A program made the position numbers and the translations under genes. From positions 496,001-560,000 of the forward strand of contig CBDCUQ010000004.1 in NCBI GenBank assembly GCA_965222835.1: a stretch of DNA of 64,000 nt, given 5' to 3'. Below the pieces are notes generated by a model. The model had not been told where the DNA came from. It saw only the letters and a program-made list of their open reading frames with translations, and did not search any database. The number at the start of each line of letters is the position of its first letter. The stretch's first letter is position 1. This document shows positions 1-8,122 of this stretch, in pieces. Source of the stretch: CBDCUQ01 sp965222835 (GTDB lineage Bacteria; Pseudomonadota; Alphaproteobacteria; Rhizobiales; Hyphomicrobiaceae).

Positions 1-1814
1 CCCTCTTTGAAGACAAAGGTATCGCGGCCTTTGCCGCCATTCATCCAGTCGTTGCCACCCTCGCCGTAGATGACATCGTGGCCTTTGCCGGCCCAGATCT
101 TGTCGTTGCCGTCGCCTGCATAGATGTCGTCGTCGCCGCGCTTGGCCCAGATCTTGTCGTTGCCGTCGTAGCCCATCATCAACTCATGGCCCTTGGTGCC
201 GTACATCTTATCGTTTTCGTACGTGCCGGCCATGCGGTAGTGCGCGATAAAGACATCATCTTGCAGGTATTTGATGTCCGTATTGCGCTGGATGATCTCC
301 GAGAACGTCGTCTTTTTGATCTGTTCGAGAGTGTAGGGATAGTCCTTGAGACGCTCCTCGTAATAGAACCGGTCGCCGTCGCGCAGGCGCGTGAACTGGT
401 CAACGACGATGTGGTGGAAGGTTTCGCCGAGTTGTGAGCCATGAACCTTCTGCTCGAGCAGTCCGCCGATCCACAGGTCGACGTCATCGACGCTGTCGTA
501 GTGCTTCTTGAGAGCCTTTGCGAGCCCGCGATCGCCCGTCAAGTCGTAGAAGGACTTGTAGGCCTTGTGGCCCAGGGCTTCGCGCACCTCGTTCAAGGTT
601 CCGAGACCGTGGTCCAGATTGCGCAGATTGTTGAGGACCGACAGGTCGCGGACCTGGATGCCGTCGGCGCCGGGGAACAAGAGACTGCGTACGTCCTCGA
701 CCAACTTGTGGTCGATTTCCTGGGCTTTGTAGGCGGCAAGGCCACGAACGAGTGTGTCAACGGAGCCGGCATCTTTGAGGATCGCGGCATTGAAGAACAT
801 CTGGGCGAGCTGCAGGTGGCCTGCCGAGTCGCCGTGTTCATCGACACGTTTGATGTTGGACGACAGCAGGCTGTGACCGAAGCGGAATGCGGCCGTCGCG
901 AACTCGTGGGAAATGGACGGATCGACATGGGCGTTATAGCCGTAGTACTCCGGCATGGCGTGCTCGCCGACAAGGAGCGGCAGCCACTCGTGGAAGACGA
1001 CGTGCTGCATCAGGGCTTCGACTGTGATCTTTGCCGTATGGAAGATCTTGTCGTGCGACCAGTCGGGGTTTTTCTCATGAAGCTCGATGGCGATGCGATT
1101 GTGCTCTTTCGCCCAGATGGTGTGGACTGAAGTTAGCGCACTGTTTTCTCCGGCACGGATGTCACCGGCGAGAAACTGCGGATGTGGTCCACCACTCAAC
1201 GGCAACAAGTTGCCGTTGTCGTGCATCTTCATCAGCCACGGCTTGTTGGTGTCGCGCAGGCTTTGCATGACGGATTCGTCAGAACCGTAGACATTGCTCG
1301 CATCGACGTAGCTTGTGATGGCGTTGTCGTGCTGGCGCGGATTGTAGGCATCGTAGCCGGTGCCGTCGCTTGGCTTGGATCGGTCGATTCCGAGCTTTTT
1401 CCCTTGGAATGGGGGGAGATCGTAGTGGGGTGCGATGACATATGGGCCCTCTTCGTGGCCCTCGAGCGCGAGATCGATGTCGTGGTCGATGAACTGCCCG
1501 AAGAAGGTGAAGAGATCGCTCACGCCGTGAGAGTTCTTGATCTCGCCGTTCTGTTTGATGATGTGATTTGATAGTTCGCGGTAGTTCGTACGAGGTTCAT
1601 ACGTTTCGCTGACGCCGTCTTTGTAGCTTGCGGGCGTTAGACGTATGAATTGATGGCCGGCTGAGCCCCATTCGATGTGCTTGGGGTTGTTGTAGGTGCC
1701 ATCGAGGTAGCGGAGGTCGAGGCCCTTATGGTCGCCACCGTTATCCTTCGGATCTTGGACCCACTCCGACCAGTCGTCGCACTCGAACCAATCTTCCCAT
1801 TTCTCAGTCGACAT
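1..1814 (-). CDS. RTX-type animal haem peroxidase (3' end outside window)
   Basis: The reading frame starts at ATG 1814, with a GAGG about 10 nt upstream, and runs off the left edge; 604 codons are visible. The peroxidase core has the distal-haem motif FGQFIDHDID (about residue 110), the conserved WAKEHNRIA motif (about 235) and the proximal-haem motif FRFGHSLL (about 311), as in the myeloperoxidase/peroxidasin superfamily. From about residue 540 come glycine/aspartate nonapeptides of the GNDKIWAG type, the calcium-binding RTX repeats of type I secretion substrates. There is no N-terminal signal peptide, which fits a C-terminal secretion signal lying outside the window. The likely role is an extracellular peroxidase. 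Bacterial Mn(II)-oxidising MopA proteins combine the same two domain types but are much larger. The substrate is unknown. No secretion genes are visible nearby. Confidence 0.9.
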   Translation of the reverse strand, partial: MSTEKWEDWFECDDWSEWVQDPKDNGGDHKGLDLRYLDGTYNNPKHIEWGSAGHQFIRLTPASYKDGVSETYEPRTNYRELSNHIIKQNGEIKNSHGVSDLFTFFGQFIDHDIDLALEGHEEGPYVIAPHYDLPPFQGKKLGIDRSKPSDGTGYDAYNPRQHDNAITSYVDASNVYGSDESVMQSLRDTNKPWLMKMHDNGNLLPLSGGPHPQFLAGDIRAGENSALTSVHTIWAKEHNRIAIELHEKNPDWSHDKIFHTAKITVEALMQHVVFHEWLPLLVGEHAMPEYYGYNAHVDPSISHEFATAAFRFGHSLLSSNIKRVDEHGDSAGHLQLAQMFFNAAILKDAGSVDTLVRGLAAYKAQEIDHKLVEDVRSLLFPGADGIQVRDLSVLNNLRNLDHGLGTLNEVREALGHKAYKSFYDLTGDRGLAKALKKHYDSVDDVDLWIGGLLEQKVHGSQLGETFHHIVVDQFTRLRDGDRFYYEERLKDYPYTLEQIKKTTFSEIIQRNTDIKYLQDDVFIAHYRMAGTYENDKMYGTKGHELMMGYDGNDKIWAKRGDDDIYAGDGNDKIWAGKGHDVIYGEGGNDWMNGGKGRDTFVFKE

Positions 1815-2147
1815 TTTGCGAACCCTCACGTGGCTTGATGCGGACCTAACTCCGAATTTCGAAATTATTTACAGTTGTGCCGATCTGGAACTGAACCCAA
1901 TTTGCTCGTTAGGACTAACAGGGGGACTCTGGGTCCTGATTTGAGTCAGTAAGGGCGTGCGCCGAATGTGATCGGCCGTCGCTGGCGCATCGGACGTGCA
2001 GATTGCAAATGCGTACTGTTGGCCAGTTTTTGTTTGGGATTTGTCGAGCTCACCTCATGAGCTCTTTGTGCCAATCTGCAGAATTAAGGATGTCGTCAAA
2101 AAGTTGGCGCCACAGTTTTCGTTCGGGTGGTCAGAGCGCCGTTTTCG
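1815..2147. other. Intergenic region with a short palindrome
   Basis: This 333-bp gap lies between the divergent start of the peroxidase gene and the 3' end of the globin gene. I see no convincing ORF. It holds the short palindrome GTTAGGACTAAC at 1908-1919 and an AT-rich stretch at about 1857-1875 that could belong to the peroxidase promoter. Neither can be called a regulatory site with confidence. Confidence 0.3.
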
Positions 2148-2606
2148 TTACTTGCAACCGAATGTCTTGGCCTCACACTCGACGATGGCGCCTCGCGTCG
2201 TCGCAATGAGGGCCAATACTTCATCCTGTAATTCGGCAGGCACCGAAAACTCCGCGAGCGTCTTGCGCAAAAAGCCTACGGTTCGATTCCAGTCGGCGGC
2301 GGATAGTGCCATGCCTTTGTGTGCTGCAGACATGGACCGTCCAACGTATAGGCGACCACAATCGGTAGCGCTTTGGACGAAATCCACAATGAGCTGCTCT
2401 TCCCGCGCGACACCGTCGTGACCACGGTGGAGCCAAAATCGTCCGAGTTTGTCCGCATCGTCCTTGCGCATCTTGGCGAGAAAAGATTTTACGACCGCAG
2501 AGACGGCATCGGAGCCTCCGAGCCGCTTGCACAAGGGCTCCTCAGCAGATGCAATGGATGGCAGGAGCAGTGCAAGACAAAGTGCAATCACCGGACGTTT
2601 CATCAT
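2148..2606 (-). CDS. Secreted group I truncated haemoglobin-like protein
   Basis: The protein has 152 aa. Residues 1-21 form a typical Sec signal peptide (MMKRP, a hydrophobic core, then an ASA cleavage region). The rest aligns by eye with group I truncated globins: LCKRLGG at the start, the YVGRSMSAAHKGM segment containing the proximal haem ligand His96, and a closing helix with VPAELQDEVLALI. An AGGAG lies upstream of tandem ATG codons at 2606 and 2603. Group I truncated globins bind haem and often handle O2 or NO, and they are normally cytoplasmic, so export is unusual. The gene stands alone, but the next gene on the same strand is the haem peroxidase, so both could act in haem or oxidative chemistry outside the cytoplasm. 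Haem binding is inferred. Confidence 0.75.
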   Translation of the reverse strand: MMKRPVIALCLALLLPSIASAEEPLCKRLGGSDAVSAVVKSFLAKMRKDDADKLGRFWLHRGHDGVAREEQLIVDFVQSATDCGRLYVGRSMSAAHKGMALSAADWNRTVGFLRKTLAEFSVPAELQDEVLALIATTRGAIVECEAKTFGCK

Positions 2607-2916
2607 GACTGTCAGTCTCCTATCTGCGGCTGTTCCTGGCCGCCCGCGAGAGGTGGCGCACCGACAGAATTGTCTATCGCGAACGCACTGTTCGCCAAGT
2701 GACCATGGTCAAGACAGTGCTGGCTTGTCCGGCCATTTCACGAGGCTTTGACGCCGAACATGGGGGCAGGTGCCAGGTGGGGGCTGAGTTGGCGTATTAC
2801 ACTTCCTTCGACCGTTTTTGTCTTATTCCCTGGGGGAATTTGCGCAGCAACTGTCGCGAGAACACAGGGTTTTGTGCTCCAATTCTGCGGATTGATTCTT
2901 TTGAACCGCGGGGGGT
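2607..2916. other. Divergent intergenic region, globin/recJ
   Basis: This 310-bp region should hold the promoters of the globin gene (leftward) and recJ (rightward). The globin ribosome binding site (AGGAG) lies at its left edge. I found no supported ORF, RNA or strong hairpin. Confidence 0.35.
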
Positions 2917-4788
2917 ATGGCGATGGCGCGTTCGGGCGCACTCAGGGCATCGCAGGTGGACACGGTGGATGGTGTGGCTGACAGGTCGTTTCTCGGTGTG
3001 GAACTTTCTGCACGCGGCCAGCGCTGGACTGATCGCCTTGCGCCTCAGGACCACAATCTCGCTCTTGCCATCAGTCAACAGCACGGGCTTCCCGAACTTT
3101 TGGGGCGGATGCTGGCGGCACGTGGCGTTTCTCTTGAAGGGGTCCCGCTTTTTCTTGAGCCGACGATCAAGGCGCTGATGCCGGATCCGGCGTCGCTCCA
3201 GGATATGGATCGGGCGGCCGCACGTCTCGCCGATGCCATCGAGAAGCGCGCTCTGGTTGCCATTTTCGGCGACTATGATGTGGACGGGGCGTGCTCGTCG
3301 GCGCTCCTTGCGCGCTTTCTTGCGCATCACGGCACGCCGGCGCGCATCTACATTCCTGATCGCTTGCTTGAAGGGTATGGGCCGAACACGGCGGCGATGG
3401 AAACGCTCATTGACGAGGGGGCTAAGCTCATCGTGACGGTCGACTGCGGCACGACAAGTTCTGATGCGCTTGCGGTGGTGGAGAAGCGCAATACCGACGT
3501 GATCGTTATTGACCACCACCAGGCCGATGAAACGCTTCCGCCCGTTCTCGCGCTTGTCAATCCGAACCGGCAGGACGATCTCTCCAATCAGGGTCATCTT
3601 TGCGCGGCAGGGGTCGTGTTCCTGGTTCTGGTTGCGGTTACGCGTGAGTTGCGCGCGCGTGGCCTATATGCCGGTGAGCTGGCGGAGCCGCCGCTTCTCG
3701 CGAGCCTCGATCTTGCGGCCCTGGCGACGGTTGCGGATGTTGTGCCGCTTGTCGGTCTCAATCGCGCTTATGTGACCAAAGGACTGCAGGTTATGCGCGG
3801 GCGCGAGAATGCCGGGCTGCGCGCGTTGATCGACGCGGCGGGTCTTGCTCAGGCGCCGGGGGTTTATCATCTCGGGTTTATCCTAGGACCGCGGATTAAC
3901 GCCGGCGGGCGCATTGGTGACGCGGGACTGGGCGCGAAACTCCTCACGACGGATGATGACGTCGAGGCCGAACGTATTGCCGGTGTGTTGGATCGCCTTA
4001 ATAAAGAGCGCAAGGCGGTCGAGCAGGAGATGCTGGAGGCTGCGATTGCCGACGCGGACCGGCAGATTGACGCGCATTCGGACTTGCCGTTGATCGTGAC
4101 CGGCTCGGAGACATGGCACAAGGGTGTGGTCGGGCTTGTGGCCAGCCGTCTGGTCGAACGTTTTGGGCGTCCTGCTTGCGTCATCGCCTGGGAAAAAAGC
4201 GGCGGCGGCGGACAAACCGCCGGCACAGGTTCGTTGCGTTCGGTTGCGGGTGTCGATATCGGATCGGCGGTGCGCGCCGCGGTTGCTGCTGGACATCTTT
4301 TGAAAGGCGGCGGGCATGCGATGGCGGCCGGACTTACGGTTGCCCAAGACAAGCTTGCTGCGGCGACAGCGTTCCTTTCAGATGAAATCCGCGACGGGTT
4401 CGCGGGAGAGGGCGCGCGCGCCGCGCTGGAGATCGATGGCGCGTTGACGGCGTCGGGGGCAACCCGCGATCTTGTCGACCTTATCGAGCGTGCCGGGCCT
4501 TACGGACAGGGCAATCCGCAACCGCGCTTTGTCTTTCCGGCGCATCGCGTGAAGTTTGCAAAAGTGGTTGGCGAGAAGCATGTGCGCTGCGTTCTCGAAG
4601 CCGGTGATGGGACGCGGCTCGAGGCGATAGCATTCCGGGCTGCCGGTGAACCGTTGGGTGATCTTTTGATGTCTTCGGGTGGGATGCCTGTGCATGTGGC
4701 GGGTCATCTCAAACGCGACACGTGGGGCGGGCGGGAAAAAATCGAGCTGACCATCGAGGACGCGGCCGATCCGAAGAAACAAGGTTGA
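2917..4788 (+). CDS. recJ: Single-stranded-DNA-specific exonuclease RecJ
   Basis: The protein has 623 aa, normal for RecJ. The DHH phosphoesterase core shows the metal-binding motif GDYDVDGACS (Asp119, Asp121, Asp123), then IVTVDCGTTS, then the signature VIDHHQAD (Asp199-His200-His201). The C-terminal DHHA1 region has SGGGGQTAGTGSLRS and the GGGHAMAAGL motif, followed by an OB-like tail. RecJ degrades single-stranded DNA 5' to 3' in RecF-pathway recombination, mismatch repair and base-excision repair. It is probably monocistronic, with a short GC hairpin just after the stop. The start at 2917 gives a slightly long N terminus. A start a few dozen codons later is possible, but I see no better ribosome binding site. 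Confidence 0.96.
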   Translation: MAMARSGALRASQVDTVDGVADRSFLGVELSARGQRWTDRLAPQDHNLALAISQQHGLPELLGRMLAARGVSLEGVPLFLEPTIKALMPDPASLQDMDRAAARLADAIEKRALVAIFGDYDVDGACSSALLARFLAHHGTPARIYIPDRLLEGYGPNTAAMETLIDEGAKLIVTVDCGTTSSDALAVVEKRNTDVIVIDHHQADETLPPVLALVNPNRQDDLSNQGHLCAAGVVFLVLVAVTRELRARGLYAGELAEPPLLASLDLAALATVADVVPLVGLNRAYVTKGLQVMRGRENAGLRALIDAAGLAQAPGVYHLGFILGPRINAGGRIGDAGLGAKLLTTDDDVEAERIAGVLDRLNKERKAVEQEMLEAAIADADRQIDAHSDLPLIVTGSETWHKGVVGLVASRLVERFGRPACVIAWEKSGGGGQTAGTGSLRSVAGVDIGSAVRAAVAAGHLLKGGGHAMAAGLTVAQDKLAAATAFLSDEIRDGFAGEGARAALEIDGALTASGATRDLVDLIERAGPYGQGNPQPRFVFPAHRVKFAKVVGEKHVRCVLEAGDGTRLEAIAFRAAGEPLGDLLMSSGGMPVHVAGHLKRDTWGGREKIELTIEDAADPKKQG

Positions 4789-4799
4789 GGCCTTGCCGA

Positions 4800-4818
4800 G
4801 GGGGCAGAAGATGCCCCC
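4800..4818 (+). terminator. Hairpin downstream of recJ
   Basis: A 7-bp perfect stem, GGGGGCA/TGCCCCC, with loop GAAGA, begins 11 nt after the recJ stop. It is followed by only a weak T-rich stretch, so it is a plausible but not canonical intrinsic terminator. Confidence 0.5.
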
Positions 4819-4933
4819 ATCTTGGCATGTTATCTGTGAGGCTTATGGGTGATCGGATGCATGCCCATGACGCTGCGGCGGCGCGTATCTCGCTGTGCGG
4901 CGGCTTGTACCGGGAGGACAGGGCCGGTGGCGG

Positions 4934-4962
4934 TTGCGTGTGGCCTCGAACCCTCCTATACC
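4934..4962 (+). promoter_or_regulatory. Predicted promoter of tRNA-Glu
   Basis: TTGCGT (4934-4939) and TATACC (4957-4962) are separated by exactly 17 bp. The -10 element ends 11 nt before the mature 5' end of the tRNA. This fits a housekeeping sigma-70 promoter. Assigned by inspection only. Confidence 0.6.
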
Positions 4963-4973
4963 GACGCCTCAGC

Positions 4974-5048
4974 GCTCCCTTCGTCTATCGGTTAGGACGC
5001 CAGATTTTCAATCTGGAAAGAGGGGTTCGACTCCCCTAGGGAGCGCCA
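4974..5048 (+). tRNA. tRNA-Glu (UUC)
   Basis: The 75-nt cloverleaf includes an encoded CCA end. The acceptor stem is GCTCCCT/AGGGAGC, the anticodon arm is CCAGA-TTTTCAA-TCTGG with anticodon TTC at 5007-5009, and the T arm contains GGTTCGACTCC. It is directly followed by a T-tract and GC hairpin repeats. Confidence 0.97.
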
Positions 5049-5172
5049 TTTTTCTTTGCGCGCAGCCGCCACGCCAACCCTGCGCGCGGTTTTTCTTTGT
5101 GCGCAGCCGCCACACCAACCCCGCGCGGTCTTTCTTTGCGGGTTGCCGCCCGCCGACTCAACCCCGCGTGGC
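5049..5172 (+). repeat. Three tandem imperfect copies of a tRNA-3' repeat
   Basis: Immediately after the tRNA-Glu CCA come three degenerate units of about 40 bp, each beginning with a TTTCTTTG-type tract and ending near CGCGCGG: roughly 5050-5090, 5091-5129 and 5130-5172. The first is the best preserved. Its GC hairpin is almost identical to the single copy after tRNA-Arg at 10173-10213. The second and third have lost stem pairing. The arrangement suggests local duplication of a tRNA trailer or terminator element. Confidence 0.7.
5058..5098 (+). terminator. Intrinsic terminator of tRNA-Glu
   Basis: A perfect 8-bp stem, GCGCGCAG (5058-5065) with CTGCGCGC (5080-5087), encloses a 14-nt loop. 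Two G residues are followed by TTTTTCTTT. This is the canonical form of a Rho-independent terminator and lies about 10 nt after the tRNA. Confidence 0.7.
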
Positions 5173-5488
5173 GCTTTCGACGTTCCACTTTTCAGGCGCG
5201 CCACACTTTCACTTATGCTTCGTTCACTTCAACACGGGCTTCGCCCAGGGTGTTGCAACGCACCACTGTGCTGTCGGGCGCTGGAAAGCGACGCGTTTGA
5301 AGTTTCTTCTGCGCGGTGAGCATGATGGGGACACATGCGAATTGCTTCAATTCGGTCCCTTGGACTTCGGTCGCCAAGGTTCTGACTCAGTCTTTCCCAA
5401 TTTCGACCACAGCTCAAAACTAAAACTGTTCGCGGATCATATTGGGCGGAACATTTGTTCCCCGGGGGATGGGGGAGGACGCCGGGTT
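5173..5488. other. Intergenic leader upstream of the subtilase gene
   Basis: This 316-bp stretch lies between the repeat array and the subtilase start. It is open in the subtilase frame, but the translation is low-complexity and has no signal or family resemblance, so I treat it as non-coding. The only clear feature is the strong ribosome binding site GGGGGAGGA at 5471-5479. Confidence 0.4.
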
Positions 5489-7384
5489 ATGCACCGGCTG
5501 AGCCTAAGGATGGCGCCGGTATTGCGCCGGTGTCCGAGCGCGGGGGCGCGACGGGGGGTCATTTGGATGGCCGCCTTCGCAGGCGCGATGCTCGCCGGTC
5601 CACCTCGGTTCCATGATCAAGCTGAAAATCTCGACGAATGGGCGGCTTCCTGGGCGCCTGTTTTTGTCGTTTCCGCACGCGCGGAGGGCGGTGAGCAGGG
5701 GAGCGATACCGAGGCGATTGCCGGAGAGCGGGGCTCGAGCGATGCATCATCGGATAAGAAGGGGACCGCGCGCCCGAGCGAACAGGTCGAGCGTGCTCAG
5801 GCGCCGTCTCGGGCAAGGCGGCTTCCGTTTGATGTCAAGGCCAGCGGTCTGGCCGGACCGACCGAGGCGGATCTCAGTTCTGACAGTGAAGCGTCTGTCT
5901 CCGGTGCCGGAATTGCGCGTGATGCTGAGACTGAAGATGGTACGGGCGGTGGCCGCGATCTCGCGCGGCAGCCATCAGAGCGAAACGAACCCGACGGAAG
6001 CAGTGTGACGGAGCCTAAAGGAGCTTCGGCTGCAGTTGAGACGAGAATAAACGGGTCCGTCAAACCAAGTTCGCGAATTACCAAGAAGAAGTACAAGAGG
6101 AAGGCACTCCGGAAAAGAAAACGTGTTCGACGGCTTCGATCGGTCAATCCTGTTAATGTGCTGAAGCCGGGCGTGATTGTGAAAAACGCCAGCAGGAAAA
6201 CGCTTAGGAAAGCCAGGGCGAAGGGTTTCAAGGTCAAAGAAAAGATCAGACTGCGCGGGCTTGGGATTACGCTTACGCGGTTCTCGCCGCCGAAAGGACT
6301 GAGTCTATCCGAGGCTGAAAACGTCCTAAGCCAACAGGTTCCAGGCGTTCAACTGGGGCTTAATCGCAAGTACCGGATCTATCGTGCAGCTATGAGGTCG
6401 CCGGCTGTCAAGGATGCTCCCAACCCTGGCATGACGGATGGGCGGGCCTGCGAAAAGGATCACTGCTTGGGACGGGAAATTATTGGGTGGCGTACCGGGC
6501 TTACGAAGTGTGCGGCCCGCTTGCGGATCGGTATTGTCGATACCGCTGTCGACATGGCTCATCCAGCGTTTGCAGGAAAGAACATCACGCCACGGCGCCG
6601 TTCTTCAAAAAAACGCAGAAAACACCGAAAAGACGGAACGTGGCACGGCACAGGTGTTCTTGCTTTGCTTGCAGGAGATCAAAATAGCGGAACGCCCGGT
6701 CTTATTCCGGATTCGCGTTTTTACGTCGCCGACGCCTTTTATGCGGATGAGGACGGCCTGCCGACGACCGATACGGTCAGCTTGTTAAAGGCTTTCAGCT
6801 GGCTCAAGAAAAAGAAAGTCAGACTGATCAATATGAGCTTGGCCGGCCCGCCTGATGACCTGCTCGAAGACGAGATCAAAAGAATGAGCGCGTCGGGCAT
6901 CATATTTATTGCCGCCGTTGGCAATGAAGGACCCAGAGGGGGCAAGAGCTATCCTGCGGGATATGAGGACGTCATTGCCGTAACGGCCGTTGATAAAGAT
7001 CTGCGCGCGTATCGATATGCCAATCACGGAGACTATATTGACGTCGCTGCGCCGGGTGTGTCGGTGTGGACGGCCCTGCCGGGTGCCAAGACGGGGTATC
7101 ACTCGGGTACGTCATTTGCCGCTCCGTTCGTGACGGCGGCAACGGCGGCAATCTATAGGAGTTTACCTAAGAAATCGAAGTCGAGCGTGCTTGAGCACCT
7201 TTCGGTGTTCGATCTTGGCGAAGCGGGGGTTGATGCCGTGTACGGCCGCGGGCTTCTCCTTGCGCCCGACTCCTGTGGTGGGCATTCGATCGCGCAGAGG
7301 AAAAAACGGAAATTGCGCCGCGCTCCTACCGCGCAATCCGACGCGGGCGGTGGCGGCATACTCCCGTCCTGGTTGGCACAATAG
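5489..7384 (+). CDS. S8 family (subtilisin-like) serine peptidase
   Basis: The start is ATG 5489, nine nt after GGGGGAGGA, giving 631 aa. The N terminus has a hydrophobic segment (about 23-40) consistent with a signal peptide or anchor. Next come a Ser/Glu-rich low-complexity region and a very basic linker (about 190-250, rich in Lys and Arg). A small conserved module follows (LRGLGITLTRF and LSLSEAENVL), which resembles the prodomain-like region of other rhizobial subtilases. The catalytic domain is complete: Asp351 in GIVDTAVDMAHP, His386 in GTWHGTG, oxyanion Asn479 in AAVGNEGP and Ser542 in SGTSFAAPF. The protein probably acts in the periplasm or outside the cell. Its substrate is unknown. 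It is convergent with the DUF992 gene. Confidence 0.9.
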   Translation: MHRLSLRMAPVLRRCPSAGARRGVIWMAAFAGAMLAGPPRFHDQAENLDEWAASWAPVFVVSARAEGGEQGSDTEAIAGERGSSDASSDKKGTARPSEQVERAQAPSRARRLPFDVKASGLAGPTEADLSSDSEASVSGAGIARDAETEDGTGGGRDLARQPSERNEPDGSSVTEPKGASAAVETRINGSVKPSSRITKKKYKRKALRKRKRVRRLRSVNPVNVLKPGVIVKNASRKTLRKARAKGFKVKEKIRLRGLGITLTRFSPPKGLSLSEAENVLSQQVPGVQLGLNRKYRIYRAAMRSPAVKDAPNPGMTDGRACEKDHCLGREIIGWRTGLTKCAARLRIGIVDTAVDMAHPAFAGKNITPRRRSSKKRRKHRKDGTWHGTGVLALLAGDQNSGTPGLIPDSRFYVADAFYADEDGLPTTDTVSLLKAFSWLKKKKVRLINMSLAGPPDDLLEDEIKRMSASGIIFIAAVGNEGPRGGKSYPAGYEDVIAVTAVDKDLRAYRYANHGDYIDVAAPGVSVWTALPGAKTGYHSGTSFAAPFVTAATAAIYRSLPKKSKSSVLEHLSVFDLGEAGVDAVYGRGLLLAPDSCGGHSIAQRKKRKLRRAPTAQSDAGGGGILPSWLAQ

Positions 7385-7412
7385 AATCGGCAGACTGTGT
7401 GGCGACTTTCGC

Positions 7413-7916
7413 TTAGCGCATTCTTCGAAGCGTAAGGCCTGCGACACCGGCAGCAATATTCAGGCCTGTTTGACCTTTCACGCTCAACGGCTGAAGTACG
7501 ACGCCTTTCTCGTTGCCACCAACTAAGACTTGAGCGCCTGCTCCGAGCCCAAGTGAGGCATCTGCCGCTACGCCGCCGAAGCTTCCATCGAGCCGGTCTC
7601 CAGGTAATTCGCTTGTTGATGCGAGGACCGCCCAGATCATCGTGCTCTGGCCCTTGATGCCGATGTCAAGGCCGACACGCGTAATTGTGCCTGCGTAGTG
7701 GAGGCCTGGTCCGCCGCTGGCGGGAGCGAAGACGCAATTAAGAGCCTCTTGTGAACCGAGAATAAGTCCGACCCCACCCTTACCGGTGCAGGTCAGCGTA
7801 CCGGCTCGTATCTGGGGCGTGTCGGTCTGTGCCCAAGTCACGGTGGCTGTACACAGAATGACCGCGGAGAGCGCACCTGCGACTTGTCTCAAAACTCCAG
7901 TTCGAACTGACATCAT
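7413..7916 (-). CDS. DUF992 family secreted protein
   Basis: The start is ATG 7916 (or the adjacent 7913), with GGAG about 9 nt upstream, giving about 167 aa. An N-terminal signal peptide ends near TVTWAQ. The mature part has the DUF992 pattern: RAGTLTCTGKGGVGLILGS near the start, a short Cys segment (ALNCVF), then glycine-rich strands such as VGLDIGIKGQSTMIWAV and the closing GLNIAAGVAGLTLR. DUF992 proteins are small exported alphaproteobacterial proteins of unknown function. Their pattern of alternating glycine and hydrophobic residues suggests a beta-rich, possibly lipid-associated fold. The gene is probably monocistronic. Confidence 0.85.
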   Translation of the reverse strand: MMSVRTGVLRQVAGALSAVILCTATVTWAQTDTPQIRAGTLTCTGKGGVGLILGSQEALNCVFAPASGGPGLHYAGTITRVGLDIGIKGQSTMIWAVLASTSELPGDRLDGSFGGVAADASLGLGAGAQVLVGGNEKGVVLQPLSVKGQTGLNIAAGVAGLTLRRMR

Positions 7917-7945
7917 GTCACTGTACTCCAACGGTTGAAGCAATT

Positions 7946-8122
7946 TCACGAACTTCGTTTCGCAAAGTGGTCCGCCACGTCTTGGAATATTGGTGCCGCG
8001 GACGCTGTTTCCAAGGCCGGTTTTTTGGCTTTATTTGCCGGGCTTTTGCGCCGGGCGAGATTGGTGCGTGCGGCTATTGCCTGACGGTGCTTTTGAGCGT
8101 GCTCATCCCATTTCGCCGCCAT
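7946..8122 (-). CDS. Possible small basic protein downstream of nadE
   Basis: A 58-codon frame starts at ATG 8122 inside the last 20 nt of nadE. The product is highly basic and Ala-rich, with KWDEHAQKHRQAIAARTN and a Lys-rich middle, then a helical tail DVADHFAKR. Its composition looks more protein-like than an ordinary shadow frame, and it fills the gap between nadE and the DUF992 gene. I see no good ribosome binding site (only GAG), so translation would rely on coupling to nadE. I recognise no family. It could be non-coding. Confidence 0.35.
   Translation of the reverse strand: MAAKWDEHAQKHRQAIAARTNLARRKSPANKAKKPALETASAAPIFQDVADHFAKRSS

Noticed and set aside
441..1130. 229-codon plus-strand frame over the peroxidase gene
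   Set aside because: It lies antisense to clear peroxidase motifs and has no family resemblance or ribosome binding site.
5049..5172. CRISPR-like array
   Set aside because: Three decaying units of about 40 bp with no unique spacers of constant length and no cas genes; better explained as tandem tRNA-trailer repeats.
4992..5204. 70-codon minus-strand frame across tRNA-Glu
   Set aside because: It translates the antisense of the tRNA and its trailer repeats. Such frames are well-known annotation artefacts at tRNA loci.
4895..5488. N-terminal extension of the subtilase frame over tRNA-Glu
   Set aside because: The extension would translate through the tRNA and its terminator; ATG 5489 has a strong Shine-Dalgarno sequence.
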